A DNA stretch of 29,288 nucleotides from Chara braunii (lineage: Eukaryota; Streptophyta; Charophyceae; Charales; Characeae). The notes below the pieces were generated by a model. That model saw nothing but the letters and a program-made list of their open reading frames with translations. It was not told the origin of the DNA and did not search any database. Positions 28,212-29,288 of the stretch are shown in pieces (position 1 is the stretch's first letter; every line of letters starts with the position of its first letter). The stretch lies in assembly GCA_003427395.1 (NCBI GenBank), contig BFEA01000016.1, forward strand, positions 3,705,086-3,734,373, read 5' to 3'. The position numbers and the translations under genes were made by a program.

Positions 28212-29288
28212 TATACAATGCAATGTGTGTCAGCACAGCGTTTCATTGTCTGTTCTTTCCTAGGATCTGTGGTCATTCCGCTTCCACCCCCGGGGGTCCG
28301 CTCTCCCTTGGAGCTGCTCATGCTACCCATCCCAACCTGGAGCACTGACTCACCTATTGACCCAGACCAATTCCGCAGCCCCCCTTTTTTTTTTTGTACA
28401 TTAACCTACTTTCCTTAGACACAACAATGGCAGGATCCTCTTGAAGGATAACCAGTCATATGCATGCGTGTAATCAGTGAGTATTGTACCCTGTGGGGAT
28501 TAGCATTAGCAGGCCCACTCCCTTACTTGTAACGTGTCTGTGTTTCTGCGTTCATATGGAGAGAGTGGAGTGGCTGTAGGTTATAGTGATGTAGGTACTG
28601 TGTTGTTGTGTTCATGAGTAACAGTATGGGAAAGCATCCTGTTGTTCATGCAGACTACGAAGTAGGTGTGGTAAGGTATGGCAACATGTGATATCTTGTG
28701 TTATGAGCCCTTTAAACCCTATACCCTCTCAAGACCCATGCATAACACATCCGTGATCCTTGAAGCCTGAGGATCAGCAATGAGGTGGAATGTGATGCAA
28801 TGCAATGCAGTGCAACAGAAAGCAAATCGATAAGAAAAGACTATATCTGTACATCCGAATCCATTTTGTGCTTCGCTTGGTGTGTGATGCAGTCCTGCGC
28901 CTTGAAGAGTGCAACCAGCGGACAGGACTTATGTCCAGCCACTGTGAAGACGCGGGTCTGCCTTCCGTTCGAGCCCCTGAGTCTCAGCAGGTGGTGTGGT
29001 GCAGCTCGTGGTTGCATTTAGCAGTGCTCCGTCGGTTTCTAAGCCTTTGAGGCACGACCCCATGCACCCTTAAGCCCGTGAACCGTTACAATTGAAGGAA
29101 AAAAAAAAAAGACCGCCTTCACCTTTGATGGCTGTAAATTGTATGGAGTGCCACGAATCAGAACACAAATAGTGCAGTACAACACACTACAGCAGCGACA
29201 ATGGCCATTGCGGAGGGATGCTTTTTTTTTTTTTTTGCTTCAGTGTACAAAACAGTGAGATTGGGTAGAAGACTATGAGTAGTACGGG
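28212..29288. other. Flank without recognised genes
   Basis: No coding sequence is supported. Visible are a T run at 28384-28395, a short TGCAATGCAATGCAG-like repeat at about 28795-28812, an A run at 29099-29110 and a T run at 29222-29236. The last two might mark short retroposon tails. The rest appears to be ordinary intergenic or repeat-derived DNA. Confidence 0.5.

Overview
This window is a stack of decayed retroelements from a eukaryotic nuclear genome. No intact host gene is visible. The element types suggest a streptophyte plant or charophyte alga: a chromodomain-bearing Ty3/gypsy element, an L1-type LINE whose ORF2 ends in a zf-RVT-like zinc finger, a Penelope-like reverse transcriptase next to a hammerhead-like motif, and telo-box-like AAACCCTAA motifs. 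The assignment to a charophyte such as Chara is an inference from element types only. Scattered N bases between about 1716 and 2301 show this is draft assembly.

Layout. (1) Positions 1-2903, minus strand: parts of a Penelope-like or otherwise divergent retroelement. A truncated RT (2191-2903) is followed downstream by a hammerhead-ribozyme-like motif (1669-1716) and then a gag-like ORF1 (1104 down to 1) with a CCHC knuckle and a charged coiled coil. This order fits the junction of two head-to-tail copies. (2) About 3480-28211, minus strand: one LINE split in two. Its 5' end, ORF1 and the start of the APE endonuclease lie at 28211-26062. The rest of the endonuclease, the RT and the zf-RVT tail lie at 7928-3699. 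(3) 7929-26061: an 18.1 kb chromovirus-type LTR element inserted inside the LINE endonuclease. It has two direct LTRs of about 0.3 kb, a 5-bp target duplication GATTC at 7924-7928 and 26062-26066, a PBS-like site, gag, protease, RT, RNase H, integrase and a chromodomain, all on the minus strand. (4) Within that element the protease gene is split. About 7 kb (roughly 13.1-20.04 kb) separates its halves and holds almost no coding sequence. It contains a foldback element, a 5-copy array of about 123 bp units, a 7-copy array of hairpins with a constant loop and varying paired stems, two further hairpins with a compensatory change, and a diverged fragment of large-subunit rRNA. (5) The roughly 4.3 kb between gag and the right LTR holds a 442-bp tandem duplication, a poly(A)-tailed retroposon fragment, simple repeats and a long purine tract.

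A compact module of about 50 bp, able to form two small hairpins, occurs four times plus one fragment. It forms the 5' end of the LINE, abuts the Penelope-like RT, and heads two short poly(A)-tailed insertions. It is joined to a different sequence each time. This module, the hairpin array and the hammerhead-like motif are the signals most worth following up.

Nearly every ORF carries stops or frameshifts, and the LINE RT has lost its catalytic YADD. The chromovirus RT keeps YLDD and the integrase keeps its D,D,E residues, but in separated frames. All element names rest on motifs read by eye. No database search was possible.
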